Source: Glutinoglossum americanum (lineage: Eukaryota > Ascomycota > Geoglossomycetes > Geoglossales > Geoglossaceae). Taken from it: a DNA stretch of 34,301 nt. The DNA lies in NCBI GenBank assembly GCA_020080175.1, contig JAGHQL010000230.1, forward strand, positions 1 through 34,301, read 5' to 3'. Under the pieces are notes generated by a model. The model searched no databases and was not told where the DNA came from. It worked only from the letters and a program-made list of their open reading frames with translations. This document shows positions 1-10,076 of this stretch, in pieces; position 1 is the stretch's first letter; every line of letters starts with the position of its first letter. Made by a program: the position numbers and the translations under genes.

Positions 1-1209
1 GCGCGCAGGGGGTTCTGGGGCCCCCCCAAAACACCCCAAGGGAAAATAACCCCACCCTCAAGGGTGGGGCCGGGGGGGGGGGGCCCCCCCCCCCCCCCCC
101 CCGAATATATCGATAAATTACTAACTACGAGATCCCATATTCGCATTTAATGGTACAGAGATACATCACTGCCGATATCCGAGCACCCTTCGCGATCACA
201 TCAAAGCCCTTCCGCAAAACAAATTTTCGAACTGCCCGTCGCGTCGAGAATGGTCCGGCCCCGCCGTATCATCGGATGGATCGAAGTCCTTTTTTCGACT
301 CCAAGCAACTCTAGTTCCTCTACCACCCAGAGGCTTTTGGCATTGCAGGATCCCAGTGACGCCGTCAAGGTCTGCTAGACTATTGCATCATTGGCATTAA
401 ACGTAACAATGGTAGTGCAAGTAGCATCAAGCCTCAATGCAATAAACGATATGCTGGCACCCGCATTCTAGGACCGACCGTCACATTAAGGCGCACATAC
501 CCAGCAAGGGCTCCCATATCCACCAGACGTTGCCCCGCGGAATGCAAGCGCAGCGGAGAGCGATATGCTCGAGAAGTGGCGAGCAGATCAGGATAATCAT
601 AGGCGTTCCAGTAAACATTTGGTATCTGGGGTAAATATAAAAATCTCGAAAAGATAGCCGCGGAATAGAATAGACAATAATGCGAGAGAAAGGAGACATA
701 TCCCGTACCCCATTCGGTCATAAAGGCGCAGAGAACCAGCGATTGGCCGACCTTACGATCGAGATAAAAAAAAAAAAAAGGCACCGGCGCGATTAAACAA
801 CTCTTTTATTTTATTCCATTTTATTTTTTAAAAGAATCTTCCCTTTAGGAAACTAAGTTAAATCCGGAAATTACGCCAATACACCCCTAATATCCCTAGT
901 CTGGATTTTTCGAATAAAAGAGGGAGGAGATAAGAGGGGGAGGAAAAAAGAAAAGAAAAGAAAAGAAAAAACGCCCCTTAGTCAGACTCCACCCGCCCAT
1001 AAGAAAAATAAGAAATAAAGAAAAGAGGACAGAAAGAGGGGAGGCGTTATTAAAGAAACAAAAAAGAATCTTAGAAAAATCGTAGTTTTCCCCTTCATAG
1101 TTCGGTCGTCTCCACGTGATCTTCATTGCGTCCCCGAAAGAAAAAAGACAGAACGACGGGACCCTAGAATAACCGGAGAGTATCCCCCTAAATCGCCAAT
1201 CTACTGCGC
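1..1209. other. Gene-free left flank
   Basis: I see no convincing gene here. The short open frames on the minus strand have no recognisable domain and look random. Bases 1-105 are a G/C-homopolymer block (listed separately). Bases 770-1050 hold A-rich and purine-rich tracts that read as pyrimidine-rich on the minus strand. This stretch lies downstream of the adhesin gene stop and probably includes its 3' untranslated region. Confidence 0.5.
50..102. repeat. Palindrome followed by long G and C homopolymers
   Basis: Bases 50-58 and 61-69 form a perfect 9-bp inverted repeat around a 2-base loop. It is followed by a run of 12 G (72-83) directly joined to 19 C (84-102). The homopolymer pair could fold back on itself. 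Its position at the window edge suggests either a true low-complexity hairpin or an assembly or sequencing artefact. Confidence 0.7.
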
Positions 1210-4200
1210 CTAAGACAAAGCGATCGAAACCGCAATCGCAACCAAGACCCAAATCACCCCTTCTCTCCTCCCACCTTTAGACCTCGCAGCACCGCTCGTA
1301 ACACTCCCCGTTTTCTTCCCTCCCGATGCCGACGACGTCTTTTGTGGGGTGGCGGCGGCGGTCGTAGAGAGAGATTCACGTAGCGGTGGGATCGTTGTGG
1401 TTGCAAACCCGATGCCATTCGGGCCAATGCTGATGGTTTGGCCGTTGATGACCTTGATAGTCGATGTGGCCCCAGGTCCGATTGTAAATGTTGTGCCGTC
1501 AATCACCGCGATGGAAGAGCCTTCGAGGAATGTTATACCCCCGGCAGTGATGGTCGAGAGCGCCCCGCCTGGTAGCAGAACGGTCGTGGTTGCGAAGCCA
1601 ATACCACCTGGCCCAATGCTAACGGTCTGACCACTGATTATCTTTGTTGTTGGAGTGGCCCCGGGTCCAATCGTGAACGTAGTGCCATCAATGACAGCAA
1701 TGGAAGAGCCTTCGAAGAATGTTATACCCCCGGCAGTGATGGTTGAGAGCACCCCGCCTAACGGTAGAACGGTGGTGGTTGCGAAACCGATACCACCCGG
1801 CCCGATGCTGATGGTCTGACCACCAATTACCTTAGTTGTGGGAGTGGCCCCGGGCCCAACGGTGAATGTAGTGCCGTCGATTACAGCAATAGAAGAGCCT
1901 TCAGAAAATGTAATGCCTCCAGCGGTGATGGTGCTCAACGCAACACCTAGTCCCATGTGCGTCGCCAAGCCTGACGGTAGGATAGTCGTAGAAGCGAGAC
2001 CGATACCTCCAGGCCCAAGGCTAATCGTCTGGCCATCGACCACCTTCGTAGTGGGCGTGGCTCCAGGCCCGACGGTGAAAGTCGTGCCGTCAATCACCGC
2101 TATAGAGGCCCCTTGGGAGAGTGTGATTCCCCCTGCTGTGATTGCTGTGAGCTCCGCGCCTGGGGGAGGCACCGTTGTAGTGGCAAATCCAATACCGCCT
2201 GGGCCAATGCTGATTGTCTGGCCACCGACGACTTTTGTTGTGGGTGTGGCCCCCGGCCCGACGGTGAAAGTCGTTCCGTCGATCACTGCTGTGGAGGCCC
2301 CTTGGGAGAAAGTAATTCCACCTGCCGTAACCGGCGTGAGAGAAGCCGCTGTGGGCCCCGCGCCCGGTGGCAGAATAGTCGTGGAGGCAAGGCCGATTCC
2401 GCTTGGTCCAATGCTAACCGTCTGCCCATTGATAACTTTCGTAGTAGGCGTAGCTTCTGGCCCGACGGCGAAAGTCGTCCCGTCAATCACTGCTATAGAG
2501 GCTCCTTGAGAGAAAGTAATTCCCCCCGCCGTAACTGCAGTGGGTGCGCCCTGGGCCGCAACAGTTGTTCCGGCTATCCCGACGCCTCCAGGACCGATAC
2601 TGACGGTCTGACCATTAATCACCTGCACCGTTGGCGTAGCGCCAGGTCCTATGTTGAATGTCGTCCCTCCTATCACAGCAATAGAAGAACCAACTGAGAG
2701 CGGGAGCCCACCGATCGTGACAGGCGTTGGTGTGGCACCGGAGGCTACCTCTGAACTTGCCCCTCCTGGAGAATTCCCTCCCGGCCGAGGGAGCGCGATG
2801 GTAGTTCCTGAGGCGATAACTTGAGAGGGATTCACGGCAAAAATCTGTCCGCTCACAACAACCGAAGTTGGAGCTGCGCCGGCAGCCACAGTCTGACCGT
2901 TAATGACGACATTGCTTGGGGATAGTGAGACAGGGATATTATTGACCGTTACCGCGCTCGGTGCTGCCGGGTTTAGTGAACCAGGCTTTACAGCTATAGA
3001 TGGCCCTAAGTTGCCCGGGCTGGAGGCGGGAGGGATTGGCGGAGCTGTACCTGCGGCGACGGATGGCCCCAGATTTTCTGGGCTAGGGGCGGTGGGGTTC
3101 CCACCACCACCACCGGTTATCTGCTTTACGCCTTGCGTAGTAGCGGGAGCTGTGACCGTCCTTTCTCCCTGCGGGATAGTAGGCTGAATGTTGTTTGGTG
3201 GGGGATCTGCCAATGAGGTACTGTCCCCCGCGGTAGATCCGTAGGTCACTGGTGGCGGCCCAACCGGCGACGCGGGTACAGTAGGCGGAGCAAAATTTGG
3301 GGTGCTAGAGACCGTTGATGTCGCCGCTGGGACCTTATGGGTTACGATAGAAATGCTAGTAACCACTGTTGCTGTTGGTGGGGAATGGGGATGGGGCACT
3401 TTGGGAGGGATTTGCACACTGAAAAAAGTCCTATGGCCATCACGAGTCGAGCTCTCAGCAGGAGCTTCGGCTAAGGTCACTGTGGTACAGAATGGCAAAG
3501 GGTTCGTCCAGGTTGGTGTAGACTCTGCTGATGAACCAGATACAACTAACGTAAAATCATAATCTGTGACCGTAACGGTGGATATTACCGTCGGTTGTTG
3601 CGGGTCGAACGTAAACACTCCGGAGCAAGCCGTAGACAGTGTGGTTAGCCCCGAGCTGTTCGTTGTACTCGCACCGAGCCCTTGGGTTGGATCTAACGTT
3701 GACGTAGAGAAGCCTGATGAGTTACTTGGCGGTAATGGTGAAGTGCTCAGAGACGCAGATGATGAGGTGTTCCGTGAGGCATTTTGAACTGAACTCGCCG
3801 ACAAAGGACCGCTCGCATTTGTTGAGAGGCCGCCTGGCGAAGCCGAGATGGTACCGCTCGGTGATGGCGACGGCGAAGTGACACTAAACGATGCAGATGC
3901 GCTCGAGATGGAAGACGAGTTCGAGGAGGAGAGGCTTGAGGCCACGGAAGATGTAGAGGAGGACCCTGATGGCGCTGAAGTTGACGGTATAGATGAGTTA
4001 GACGTTGATGTGCTTGAGAAGGTGGAGGGAGATGACGTCCGTGTCGATAAAACCGAAGATGGAGTCGAAGATGTGGTAGACAAAGTTGAGTTTGATGGAG
4101 TAGTGGATGAAGTTTGGACAGACGAAGTGGTGGACGAAACGAACGTGGATGAGGAAGTAGTGGACGAAGCGGCGGCAGATGAAGTAGATGTAGACGGAGA

Positions 4201-5121
4201 GGTGGTGGATGAAGCGTTAGATGATGTAGCAGTAGACAGAGAGGTGGTGACTGAAGTGGCAGCGGACGAAACCGCAGTAGACGATGTGGTCGTAGACGAT
4301 GCGGTAGTAGATATAGAGGTAGTGGACAAAGTAGTAGACGAAGTGGCCGTAGACGAAGAGGTAGTAGACAAAGTGGTAGAGGAAGTGGTAGTGGATGAAG
4401 AGGTAGACGAAGAGGTAGTAGACAAAGTGGTAGAGGAAGTGGTAATGGATGAGGGGGTAGACGAAGAGGTAGTAGACAAAGTGGTAGAGGAAGTGGTAGT
4501 GGATGAAGAGGTAGACGAAGTGGTAGTAGATAGAGAGGTAGCGGATGAAAGGGCAGTAGTCGATGTGGTGGTAGACGATGCCCCAGCAGATATAGAGGTA
4601 GTGGACGAAGTGGTAGACGAAGTGGCCGTAGACGAAGAGGTAGTAGACAAAGTGGTAGAGGAAGTGGCAGTGGGCGAAGAGGTAGACGAAGTAGTGGTAG
4701 TAGTAGTAGTGGTAGTAGTAGAAAGAGAGGAAGTGGACGAACTGGCAGTAGTCGATGCGGTCGTAGAGGATATCGTAGTAGATGCAGACGTAGATATAGA
4801 TGTAGTGAGCGAAGTGGTTGTAGAGGATATCGTAGTAGATGTAGTGAGCGAAGTGGTCGTAGAGGATGTCGTGGTAGATGTAGATGTAGACACAGACGTA
4901 GTGAGCGAAGTGGTTTTAGACGAAGTCGAAATATCCAGAGACGAGGATGTAGACGAAGTAGACGATAAGGTGGACGTATTTGCGACCTGCCTTTGCTCAA
5001 GAACCCGCGGTCCTTGGTAAGGCCTACCCTCCACCATCGCCACCCCACAAGAAAATATGACCAGAATCCCCAACGCCATAACACCCGCCCCTCTTTGCTG
5101 TATCAGCCGCCAGAACCGCAT
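1210..5121 (-). CDS. GPI-anchored Ser/Thr-rich adhesin-like cell-wall protein with tandem repeats
   Basis: Single-exon gene of 1303 codons. The ATG at 5121 is chosen because it begins a signal-peptide-like stretch (MRFWRLIQQRGAG, then a hydrophobic core MALGILVIFSCGVAM). Residues about 45-480 are almost only Ser and Thr, typical of a heavily O-mannosylated stalk. A small two-cysteine segment follows (about 495-545), then a Pro-rich linker. The C-terminal third carries seven copies of a ~63-residue repeat built on the pattern GGITFSxGxSIAVIDGTTF, PGATPTTKV, GQTISIGPGGIGFATTTV. The protein ends in a short hydrophobic tail (VIWVLVAIAVSIALS) that fits a GPI-attachment signal. The inferred role is a surface adhesin or wall structural protein; the ligand is unknown. 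The Gly/Val-rich repeats might form a beta-solenoid, which is inference. The next gene upstream, GH128, lies on the same strand. Confidence 0.8.
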   Translation of the reverse strand: MRFWRLIQQRGAGVMALGILVIFSCGVAMVEGRPYQGPRVLEQRQVANTSTLSSTSSTSSSLDISTSSKTTSLTTSVSTSTSTTTSSTTTSLTTSTTISSTTTSLTTSISTSASTTISSTTASTTASSSTSSLSTTTTTTTTTTSSTSSPTATSSTTLSTTSSSTATSSTTSSTTSISAGASSTTTSTTALSSATSLSTTTSSTSSSTTTSSTTLSTTSSSTPSSITTSSTTLSTTSSSTSSSTTTSSTTLSTTSSSTATSSTTLSTTSISTTASSTTTSSTAVSSAATSVTTSLSTATSSNASSTTSPSTSTSSAAASSTTSSSTFVSSTTSSVQTSSTTPSNSTLSTTSSTPSSVLSTRTSSPSTFSSTSTSNSSIPSTSAPSGSSSTSSVASSLSSSNSSSISSASASFSVTSPSPSPSGTISASPGGLSTNASGPLSASSVQNASRNTSSSASLSTSPLPPSNSSGFSTSTLDPTQGLGASTTNSSGLTTLSTACSGVFTFDPQQPTVISTVTVTDYDFTLVVSGSSAESTPTWTNPLPFCTTVTLAEAPAESSTRDGHRTFFSVQIPPKVPHPHSPPTATVVTSISIVTHKVPAATSTVSSTPNFAPPTVPASPVGPPPVTYGSTAGDSTSLADPPPNNIQPTIPQGERTVTAPATTQGVKQITGGGGGNPTAPSPENLGPSVAAGTAPPIPPASSPGNLGPSIAVKPGSLNPAAPSAVTVNNIPVSLSPSNVVINGQTVAAGAAPTSVVVSGQIFAVNPSQVIASGTTIALPRPGGNSPGGASSEVASGATPTPVTIGGLPLSVGSSIAVIGGTTFNIGPGATPTVQVINGQTVSIGPGGVGIAGTTVAAQGAPTAVTAGGITFSQGASIAVIDGTTFAVGPEATPTTKVINGQTVSIGPSGIGLASTTILPPGAGPTAASLTPVTAGGITFSQGASTAVIDGTTFTVGPGATPTTKVVGGQTISIGPGGIGFATTTVPPPGAELTAITAGGITLSQGASIAVIDGTTFTVGPGATPTTKVVDGQTISLGPGGIGLASTTILPSGLATHMGLGVALSTITAGGITFSEGSSIAVIDGTTFTVGPGATPTTKVIGGQTISIGPGGIGFATTTVLPLGGVLSTITAGGITFFEGSSIAVIDGTTFTIGPGATPTTKIISGQTVSIGPGGIGFATTTVLLPGGALSTITAGGITFLEGSSIAVIDGTTFTIGPGATSTIKVINGQTISIGPNGIGFATTTIPPLRESLSTTAAATPQKTSSASGGKKTGSVTSGAARSKGGRREGVIWVLVAIAVSIALS
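1370..2740 (-). repeat. Seven-copy coding tandem repeat of the adhesin (about 189 bp unit)
   Basis: The landmark that encodes IAVIxGTTF recurs seven times. The three copies nearest the C terminus are spaced exactly 189 bp apart (bases 1512, 1703 and 1892 at the same landmark). The next spacing is longer, about 213 bp, because a linker has grown. The last copies are nearly identical in DNA, while the first copy (near 2655-2740) is more diverged, so the array seems to have expanded at its C-terminal end. Confidence 0.85.
3790..4990 (-). repeat. Low-complexity Ser/Thr codon array in the adhesin stalk
   Basis: About 1.2 kb of imperfect trinucleotide repetition encodes runs of Ser and Thr such as SSTTTSSTTLSTTSSST. 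Longer units recur at about 4330-4520, where GTAGTAGACAAAGTGGTAG-type strings appear several times. The composition leaves long open frames on the opposite strand, which are shadows and not genes. Such arrays are prone to length change. Confidence 0.8.
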
Positions 5122-5553
5122 CCTCAAACACCTATTTAGAGACTCCCTAGTAGAAGAAAACTCCCCAGCAGAAAGAATCGCAGACCCCCACCAAGAGTAC
5201 TATACCAAAGAGTACTGTCAAGGGAACTACCAAAAAGATAGACACCAATCACCTTTCTTCCTGCCCCAACGGAGAAACCGAGGCAGCTACTTTCCAGCTA
5301 AGAAAAACAGCCACAAGCCAACGAAAGAATCTCTATCTCCGCATCAGATCACAAAAAAAGCATCCCCCCCCCAGCTAGCCAGCAGTAATAATTAACAATT
5401 GAAAGCGAGCGGGAAAGCTAGCCCGTTCGTCTTTGAAAATCGGCAGTAAAAGACTTCGAGTCAGACAGGACCAACACAAACACGATACGATATACGAATG
5501 AAACATCCCCCAAAAAAAAACGATGAAAGACGAAGGTTCATCCAAGAATGCAG

Positions 5554-5580
5554 GAAACGAGAAACGAGAAACGAGAAACG
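5554..5580. repeat. GAAACGA heptamer repeat, about 3.9 copies
   Basis: The 7-bp unit GAAACGA is repeated nearly four times without change. It lies about 430 bp upstream of the adhesin start codon. Confidence 0.9.
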
Positions 5581-7897
5581 TGCCAGACATAAAAAGGAGA
5601 GAAACCCGGGCACCGCACCCCCCCCCCTACTGTGGGGAGGCCGCCCATCTCGACCACTGGGGAGATACATGCGAGGTGCGAAGGTGAGTTTCCGACGGCT
5701 CGTAGGGGTCACCACCGCCTTCCATTCCCAAAAATAACAAAAGACCCACTATCCTGTCCGCTCAGCTGGTGACAGGGCAGGCAGGCAGAACGTGTCCGCA
5801 GACATCTGCCTTGGTGCAACCCAAAACCGCCCAAGTCCATCTCCCGTCGCGGTCCCCGATAGTCCCACATGGCAAGAGACCCGATGGTCCTAAAGTCTAC
5901 GCATCTCCCCGCCCACCGCTCCGCCCACCCACGGGCCCCAACCAATCGCAGGCCAAAAAGCCCACGGTTCCTGCTTCTCGCTCACCTAACCCATGCGCAA
6001 ATGCCAGCCGCACGACCCCGTCCATTGGCGCGTTTCATTCTCGCCGTTGTGGGTGGGGTTGTCGGGGAGTGGTTGGCGACGTGCACAGCCACGACGAAAT
6101 TAGCCCTCAAGTGCCGACTTCGAACGGATACAGCCGACGAGACGAACAAAAGTTTCTATTTTCTCTCTAATCGAGGGAGACTCAGCCCGCCAAACCCGGG
6201 GATTTTCCACGACTCGGGTCGGTCAGATCGGTGGAATTGCAGCGTCATTGGCGGAGAAAGAGCCTGATCTCGCGGGGAGAGGGGGAAAAGGGAAGAGAGG
6301 GAGAAGAGGGAAAAAACAAAAAATCCCCTACAGAGGAAAGCGTTGTTTGCACCGACCCGCCGAGTCACTCTCTCTCTCACCCATATGGACGGGTACAAGG
6401 CACGCTCTCGCCAGGGAGAGCAGAGCTCCCTTTAATCCCCATCCGACCCACTCGACAGCCAAGCAAGCACCAAGCTGCACGCACGCACGTACATGTATGT
6501 ACACATGCATACGTTCAGGAGGGATCCCAGCGCGACCCATTAACCCATCGACGACAGCAACTGGTACTCTGTAGAGTTGACCTCAAACGGTGCGAGAACC
6601 GCAGTTTACCCCCCACTCACCCAATCCTCCTCGAGAAAACCCTCCACACCCAAAAACACCCTCGATGTAATTAAAATAAAAAATAAAAAAACAGCACCCA
6701 TTCCGCAGAGGTGGAGCACCGGACGCCTAACGTCCTATTTTGGTATTTTTAAAACGGGAGTTCGCGTTGCCACCTGAATTGCGTGGTCTGAACGCGTTAT
6801 CCACGAGACAATAGCTGGCGGTACACCGGCGTATATTGGTATATTGCGTATATCGCACCCACTTTACACCCCATCCACCCACCATCCGCGGCCTCTTTTC
6901 AGCGCCTTCAACCTCCAACCCCCCCCCCACCGGAAGAAAAGCGAAAAAAAAAGCGCAAAACACCGCCCGAAGTATAAAAAATTAAAACCAAAAAACAAGG
7001 GTGGCATATTTCCTCCCCGGCCCAGCTTCAAGAACCCCAACCGCCGGAGAAAAAGACGCGGGAAACGTGGGAGACGCAACCCCACCACCACCACCAGATG
7101 TCTATGTCTACGCAGCAACTGCCCCACTCCGTTCCGGATCCCACAAACAACAAACAACAAACTCAGCCGCGAACCAGACACGTGGGATTTTTGCTGGAAA
7201 AAAAAATATCCCGGAAAGAGCTGAGTCGCCGGACTTTGGGGATGCAGGCACATCTGGAGTTTCCTGATCAATACGAACGGAGATTGCCAAGGCTGATGTC
7301 GAGGTGTCAGCATGGACATGGCTGTACCGTCGACAGAGACTCCGACACCCCGTTACCGTACGGCAAGCAATATACGTGCACACGTCGCAGCACACAGCCA
7401 CGGGAACCCCTCCTCGACAGCCCCGCCAAACAAACGCCCAAGAACCCCCCCCAAAGAGACTGTAGAACAAGAACATCAACCACCCGAGATGACAAGAACG
7501 CACCAAGAAGAAAACCCCGCACGAGCAGGAGACAAACAAACACCCCTCTCTACCCCTCCCCGTCGTCTACGCGTGCGTACACATGCAGACCGACCAACCG
7601 CCCCGTCGCATGCTTAATCTACACATACTGCACATACACGCACCCCAAGCCGGCAACCCCTATCCAACGCCCCGACGCCAGGGAGCGAGCAAGACGGACG
7701 AACGAACGAGCGACCACCGGCGGGAGCAAGACGGTGTATATTAAAAACGCCGCAGTCTGCTCGCCCGCCAACCCGACCCCAGACGGAAAAAGAAGAGAAA
7801 AGAAAAGAAAAAAAAGAGACCATCGAAGGGGACTAGGTGGTCCGGATGCGGGAGACTCTGCTGCTCCCCTCTTTTGAAATAAAAGCCCCTTCTTTTT

Positions 7898-7924
7898 ATG
7901 ATGATGATGATGATGATGATGATG
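7898..7924. repeat. (ATG)9 microsatellite
   Basis: Nine perfect ATG units in non-coding DNA. Confidence 0.95.
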
Positions 7925-8034
7925 TGTACATACACGTACACGCCCCGTTCCCCGCATCGATTGCTCCCGTAAAACCGTGCCGTGCCGTGCCAGCCATGCG
8001 TCTATGTCTATCCGTCCGTCCGCCCGCCGTCCCG

Positions 8035-8054
8035 CCAGCCAGCCAGCCAGCCAG
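8035..8054. repeat. (CCAG)5 microsatellite
   Basis: Five perfect CCAG units in the presumed 3' flank of the GH128 gene. Confidence 0.95.
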
Positions 8055-8191
8055 ATACCTACAGGAAAAAAGAAGAAAAAAAAATACCATTAAAAAGGGA
8101 AAAGGAGAAAGAAGAAAGCTGTGAGATTTTCTAGCGGGCGGTTTTGAAGAGAGCCGATTGCCAGACGGCCATGTCACCAGAGCGAGTCTGA

Positions 8192-8228
8192 GTCTCCATC
8201 TCCATCTCCGTCTCCGTCTCCGTCTCCG
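8192..8228. repeat. CTCCRT hexamer repeat just beyond the GH128 stop
   Basis: About six copies of the hexamer TCTCCA or TCTCCG end two bases before the GH128 stop codon (read on the minus strand), so the repeat starts the presumed 3' untranslated region. Confidence 0.9.
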
Positions 8229-8229
8229 C

Positions 8230-9230
8230 TCACACCACCACCAGAGCAACAACGACAACACCCGCGACGACCCACGCCGCCCACCCCGCAGCCCCCCTCG
8301 CCACCGCACCGCTCTTCTTCTTCCCCCCCTTGGGCACATTCCCCGTAGCGCCGCGGCCAAGATACCAGCTCCCGATATCCGTCAGCTCCCCGTCCTGCGT
8401 CAGCATCGCAGCGTTGGGCCCCACGTTCGAGACGTCGCTGCGGAAGGAGCCAAAGTACGAGTAGCGCGTGATGTAGCTGTTTTTGCGGGGCCCCCAGCGC
8501 GTCAGCACCGCACCTCCCCCTCGAAAAAAAAAAAAAAAACAAACAAACAGAAGAAACAGAGAACCCACTCGACCCGATCAAAATACTCCGCGCACTGGTT
8601 AAAAAACCCCTGCGACTCCCCCAACCCCCCATCCGGCAGCGCATACTCTGTGACCCAGATCTCCGCGCGCGGCCACGCGGCCCTGACCTCCCCAACCCGG
8701 CTCGCCAGCCCCTCAAAGCTCCCATACCAATGCACGGGCACGAAGTCCGCCTCGCAGCCACACGCCTCGAAGAACGCCCTCAGCCACGCCATGCCAGCCG
8801 GGGCGCCCGTGACGGCCGGCGCGCCCAGCCGCACGCCCAGCTCGCGCAGCGGCGCGATCTCGCGGTTCCAGGCGCGGGCGGCGCGCGCGGGGTCGACGTC
8901 GCTGCCGCCACTACCGGCGGCGCCGTCGGGCTCGTTGAAGGCCAGCACGTGCGAGACGTTGGTGCCGGCGGCCAGGAGCGCGCGCACGGCGTCCAGGAAG
9001 GCGGTGTCGGAGTCGGAGGACGGGGCGCCCCAGAGCTGGGGGACGAAGTGGAGGGCGGGGAGGGCGGGGGAGGGCGCGGCGGCGTAGTTGTAGTACCAGG
9101 TGAGGTCCGTGGGCGGGGAGAGCCAGATGGCGTCGTCGGCGGGGTGGGCGGGGGAGGGGATGTGGATGAGGCCGCGTTTTGGGGAGGAGGTTGCGAGGAC
9201 GGTCGGGAGGAGCAGTAGTGCGACCAGCAT
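8230..9230 (-). CDS. GH128 (Asl1-like) beta-1,3-glucan hydrolase, probably GPI-anchored
   Basis: Two exons, 9230-8569 and 8476-8230, give 302 residues. The 92-bp intron has a GTGGGT donor and a GCTGACG branch site. Splicing restores YFDRVDYITRYSYFGSF, a typical GH128 core segment. The start has a short signal peptide (MLVALLLLPTVLA). The family's two catalytic acids are visible: E100 in AFNEPD (acid/base) and E195 in IWVTEYALP (nucleophile). HWYG (167-170) and NVGPNAAML also fit the family. The C terminus is hydrophobic (AAWVVAGVVVVALVVV) after a small-residue stretch, which suggests a GPI anchor. GH128 enzymes cut beta-1,3-glucan, so a wall-remodelling role at the cell surface is likely. The first exon is notably GC-rich compared with the flanks. 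Confidence 0.88.
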
Positions 9231-10076
9231 CGCGTCGTCGGGAGAGAGAGAGAGAAGAAAGAAAAAAAGAAGGGCGGACGCGGCGGGAACGCGTTCGTGT
9301 CGGGTTTCTCTCCGACGGCGTGGGGAGGAAGGTGAAAACCCAAAAGAAAAAACACAAGGGACTTTGTGACACGAGCGAGGCTCTCGCGTCTGGAAGCCGC
9401 CCTTTTTTCCCTCGTTATATCACGCTCCGAGAGACCGGCGGTGAGAAAGGAAAGAAAAAAAGAAGAGAAAAGAAAAAGGGTGGTCGAGAAGCACAATGGG
9501 CAAAGGGGATGATGGCGTTGACATCGGCAGGCAGTCCGTGCAGTCTGTCCCGGCCATGTCGGCGAGGGGTCAAAGTGGTGGTGGTGGCGCATTGGGCTTT
9601 TTCACCCATTTTCCGCGTTTCTCGGAGATTTTCCCAGACGCCGCTTTATTGCAACGCGTATGTATGTATGTATGTATGTATGTATGTGCGTGTATGTATA
9701 TATGTAATGTGCATGTAAACCTACCCCGTCAAATGTCCTTGCTTATTCCTCCTGTCCACGCTCTACCACTTTCAAACCGCCCCTCTACTTTTCTTAAACT
9801 TCATAATCACAGCACGCATACTAGGCCCGCGGTAACAAGAGTATTAGTGCTCATTAAGTAAGCGATTTTGGATCTGTGGTACAACTCTCCATCGTCACGT
9901 AAAAGCGCCAACAGATATTAGGAATCGGTCCGGGCCATCAAAACCATCCACAAGAAAAAAAAAAAAAAGAAAAAGAAAAAGTATTCATAAACACACGCAA
10001 GACTCCTGAAATGCAAACGACATCCCGAAATTTGAAATTTTTTTTTCACACAAACCTCCTCAGGCTAGCTGTTATG
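9231..10076. other. Intergenic: GH128 promoter and chitin synthase V 3' flank
   Basis: No gene is seen. Bases 9240-9500 are purine-rich on the plus strand, so CT-rich on the GH128 sense strand, a common fungal core-promoter feature. A GTAT microsatellite lies at 9658-9686. Confidence 0.5.
9658..9686. repeat. (GTAT)n microsatellite
   Basis: About seven perfect GTAT units, continuing into a degenerate TATG/TATA tract up to about 9705. It lies some 430 bp upstream of the GH128 start. Confidence 0.95.

Larger units (their letters stand above)
5122..8229. other. Long intergenic spacer, adhesin promoter side
   Basis: About 3.1 kb lies between the adhesin start and the GH128 stop. Both strands hold open frames up to 259 codons, but they are Arg/Thr/Pro-rich, have no domain I recognise and are not supported by paired splice sites. 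The stretch contains several short tandem repeats (7-bp unit at 5554, ATG at 7898, CCAG at 8035) and many purine or pyrimidine runs. The adhesin promoter and leader should lie in its left part, and the GH128 3' untranslated region in its right end. Confidence 0.5.

Noticed and set aside
3848-5020. 390-codon plus-strand open frame rich in Asp, Glu and Val
   Set aside because: It is the exact antisense of the Ser/Thr codon array of the adhesin. The TCx/ACx repeats leave the opposite strand free of stops, so it is a composition shadow.
3747-5084. 445-codon minus-strand Leu/Pro/Arg-rich frame
   Set aside because: It is an alternative frame of the same repetitive adhesin DNA and has no signal peptide or domain of its own.
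7098-7877. 259-codon plus-strand frame in the spacer
   Set aside because: It is rich in Arg, Thr and Pro, has no recognisable domain, runs through low-complexity DNA and competes with several equally long frames on both strands.
8730-9218. Plus-strand 162-codon Gly/Val-rich frame
   Set aside because: It is antisense to the GC-rich first exon of the GH128 gene, where third-position GC bias creates long shadow frames.
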